Source of the DNA: Rhodospirillaceae bacterium
Lineage (GTDB): Bacteria; Pseudomonadota; Alphaproteobacteria; UBA828
Direction: 5' to 3'
Assembly (NCBI GenBank): GCA_028819955.1
Contig: JAPPKP010000293.1
Span: forward strand, 1-5,996
Length of the DNA stretch: 5,996 nt
The notes under the pieces are model-generated. The model was not told where the DNA came from and made no database searches. It saw only the letters and a program-made list of their open reading frames with translations. This document shows, one piece after another, positions 5,827 to 5,996 of this stretch. Positions within the stretch are counted from its first letter, which is position 1. Each line of letters opens with the position of its first letter. The translations under genes and the position numbers were made by a program.

Positions 5827-5996
5827 TCAGTCGAGGCCGAGGACGTCCGCCATCGTGTAGAGGCCCGGCCCCCGTCCTTCCGCCCAGCGGGCGGCCTGGA
5901 CCGCACCGCGGGCGTAGGTCTGGCGGTTGGACGAGCGAACCGCCAGCTCCAGCCGCTCGCCGTCGGCCGCGAAGATCACGCTGTGCTCGCCGATCA
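5827..5996 (-). CDS. dapB: 4-hydroxy-tetrahydrodipicolinate reductase DapB, C-terminal fragment (cut by window edge)
   Basis: DapB reduces 4-hydroxy-tetrahydrodipicolinate to tetrahydrodipicolinate with NAD(P)H in lysine and meso-diaminopimelate synthesis in the cytoplasm. Only the last 55 codons and the TGA stop (plus-strand TCA at 5827-5829) lie in the window; the start is beyond base 5996. The translated end begins IGEHSVIFAADGERLEL and continues with a segment containing ARGAVQAARWAEGR and finally GPGLYTMADVLGLD. These correspond to the conserved DapB C-terminus: the G-E-H-x-V-I-F strand, the R-G-A-x-x-A-A-x-W helix, and the G-L-Y-x-M-x-D-V-L-G-L ending. The gene converges on tyrC with 33 bp between the stops. 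The reading frame is open throughout, so nothing suggests a pseudogene. Catalytic residues lie outside the window. Confidence 0.9.
   Translation of the reverse strand, partial: IGEHSVIFAADGERLELAVRSSNRQTYARGAVQAARWAEGRGPGLYTMADVLGLD

Noticed and set aside
5624..5860. Plus-strand 78-codon frame spanning the tyrC end and the dapB end
   Set aside because: It is a shifted frame of tyrC running into the antisense of dapB, with no recognisable features; the dapB C-terminus on the minus strand explains the region.

Overview
The window is a GC-rich stretch (roughly two thirds G+C or more by eye) of ordinary bacterial chromosome devoted mainly to amino-acid biosynthesis. Gene content and order (SAM methyltransferase, metW, metX, a chorismate mutase with a long C-terminal extension, hisC, a TyrA/TyrC dehydrogenase, dapB) suggest an alphaproteobacterium, most likely of the Rhodospirillales type. 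That placement is inferred from protein style and synteny, not from a marker gene.

Layout. Bases 1-109 hold no gene that can be supported. They contain two inverted, REP-like palindromic units sharing a central TCGCGA, then a third small hairpin close to the first start codon. A class I SAM-dependent methyltransferase (110-883, +) converges on metW (860-1504, -), and their 3' ends overlap by 24 bp. metW lies directly downstream of metX (1515-2684, -) with a 10 bp gap, forming a metXW operon for homoserine O-acylation. A 170 bp divergent intergenic region with a clearly AT-richer pocket separates metX from a rightward operon. That operon comprises a chorismate mutase fused to a degenerate prephenate-dehydratase/ACT-like tail (2855-3769), hisC (3788-4915) and a prephenate/arogenate dehydrogenase (4912-5793, GTG start overlapping the hisC stop). 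Beyond it, on the minus strand and converging, is the 3' end of dapB (5827-5996, cut by the window edge). This dapB fragment is identified from its C-terminal sequence.

How it fits together. metX and metW commit homoserine to methionine, and dapB belongs to the lysine/diaminopimelate branch of the same aspartate family. The rightward operon makes prephenate from chorismate and carries an aminotransferase and an oxidative decarboxylating dehydrogenase, so it covers most or all of the route from chorismate to tyrosine, with HisC possibly serving both histidine and aromatic transamination.

I see no mobile element, CRISPR array, defence system or RNA gene, and no convincing undescribed system. 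The items most worth a second look are the P-protein-like chorismate mutase that appears to have lost its dehydratase active site, the cofactor-binding oddities of the dehydrogenase, and the REP-like inverted pair at the left edge.
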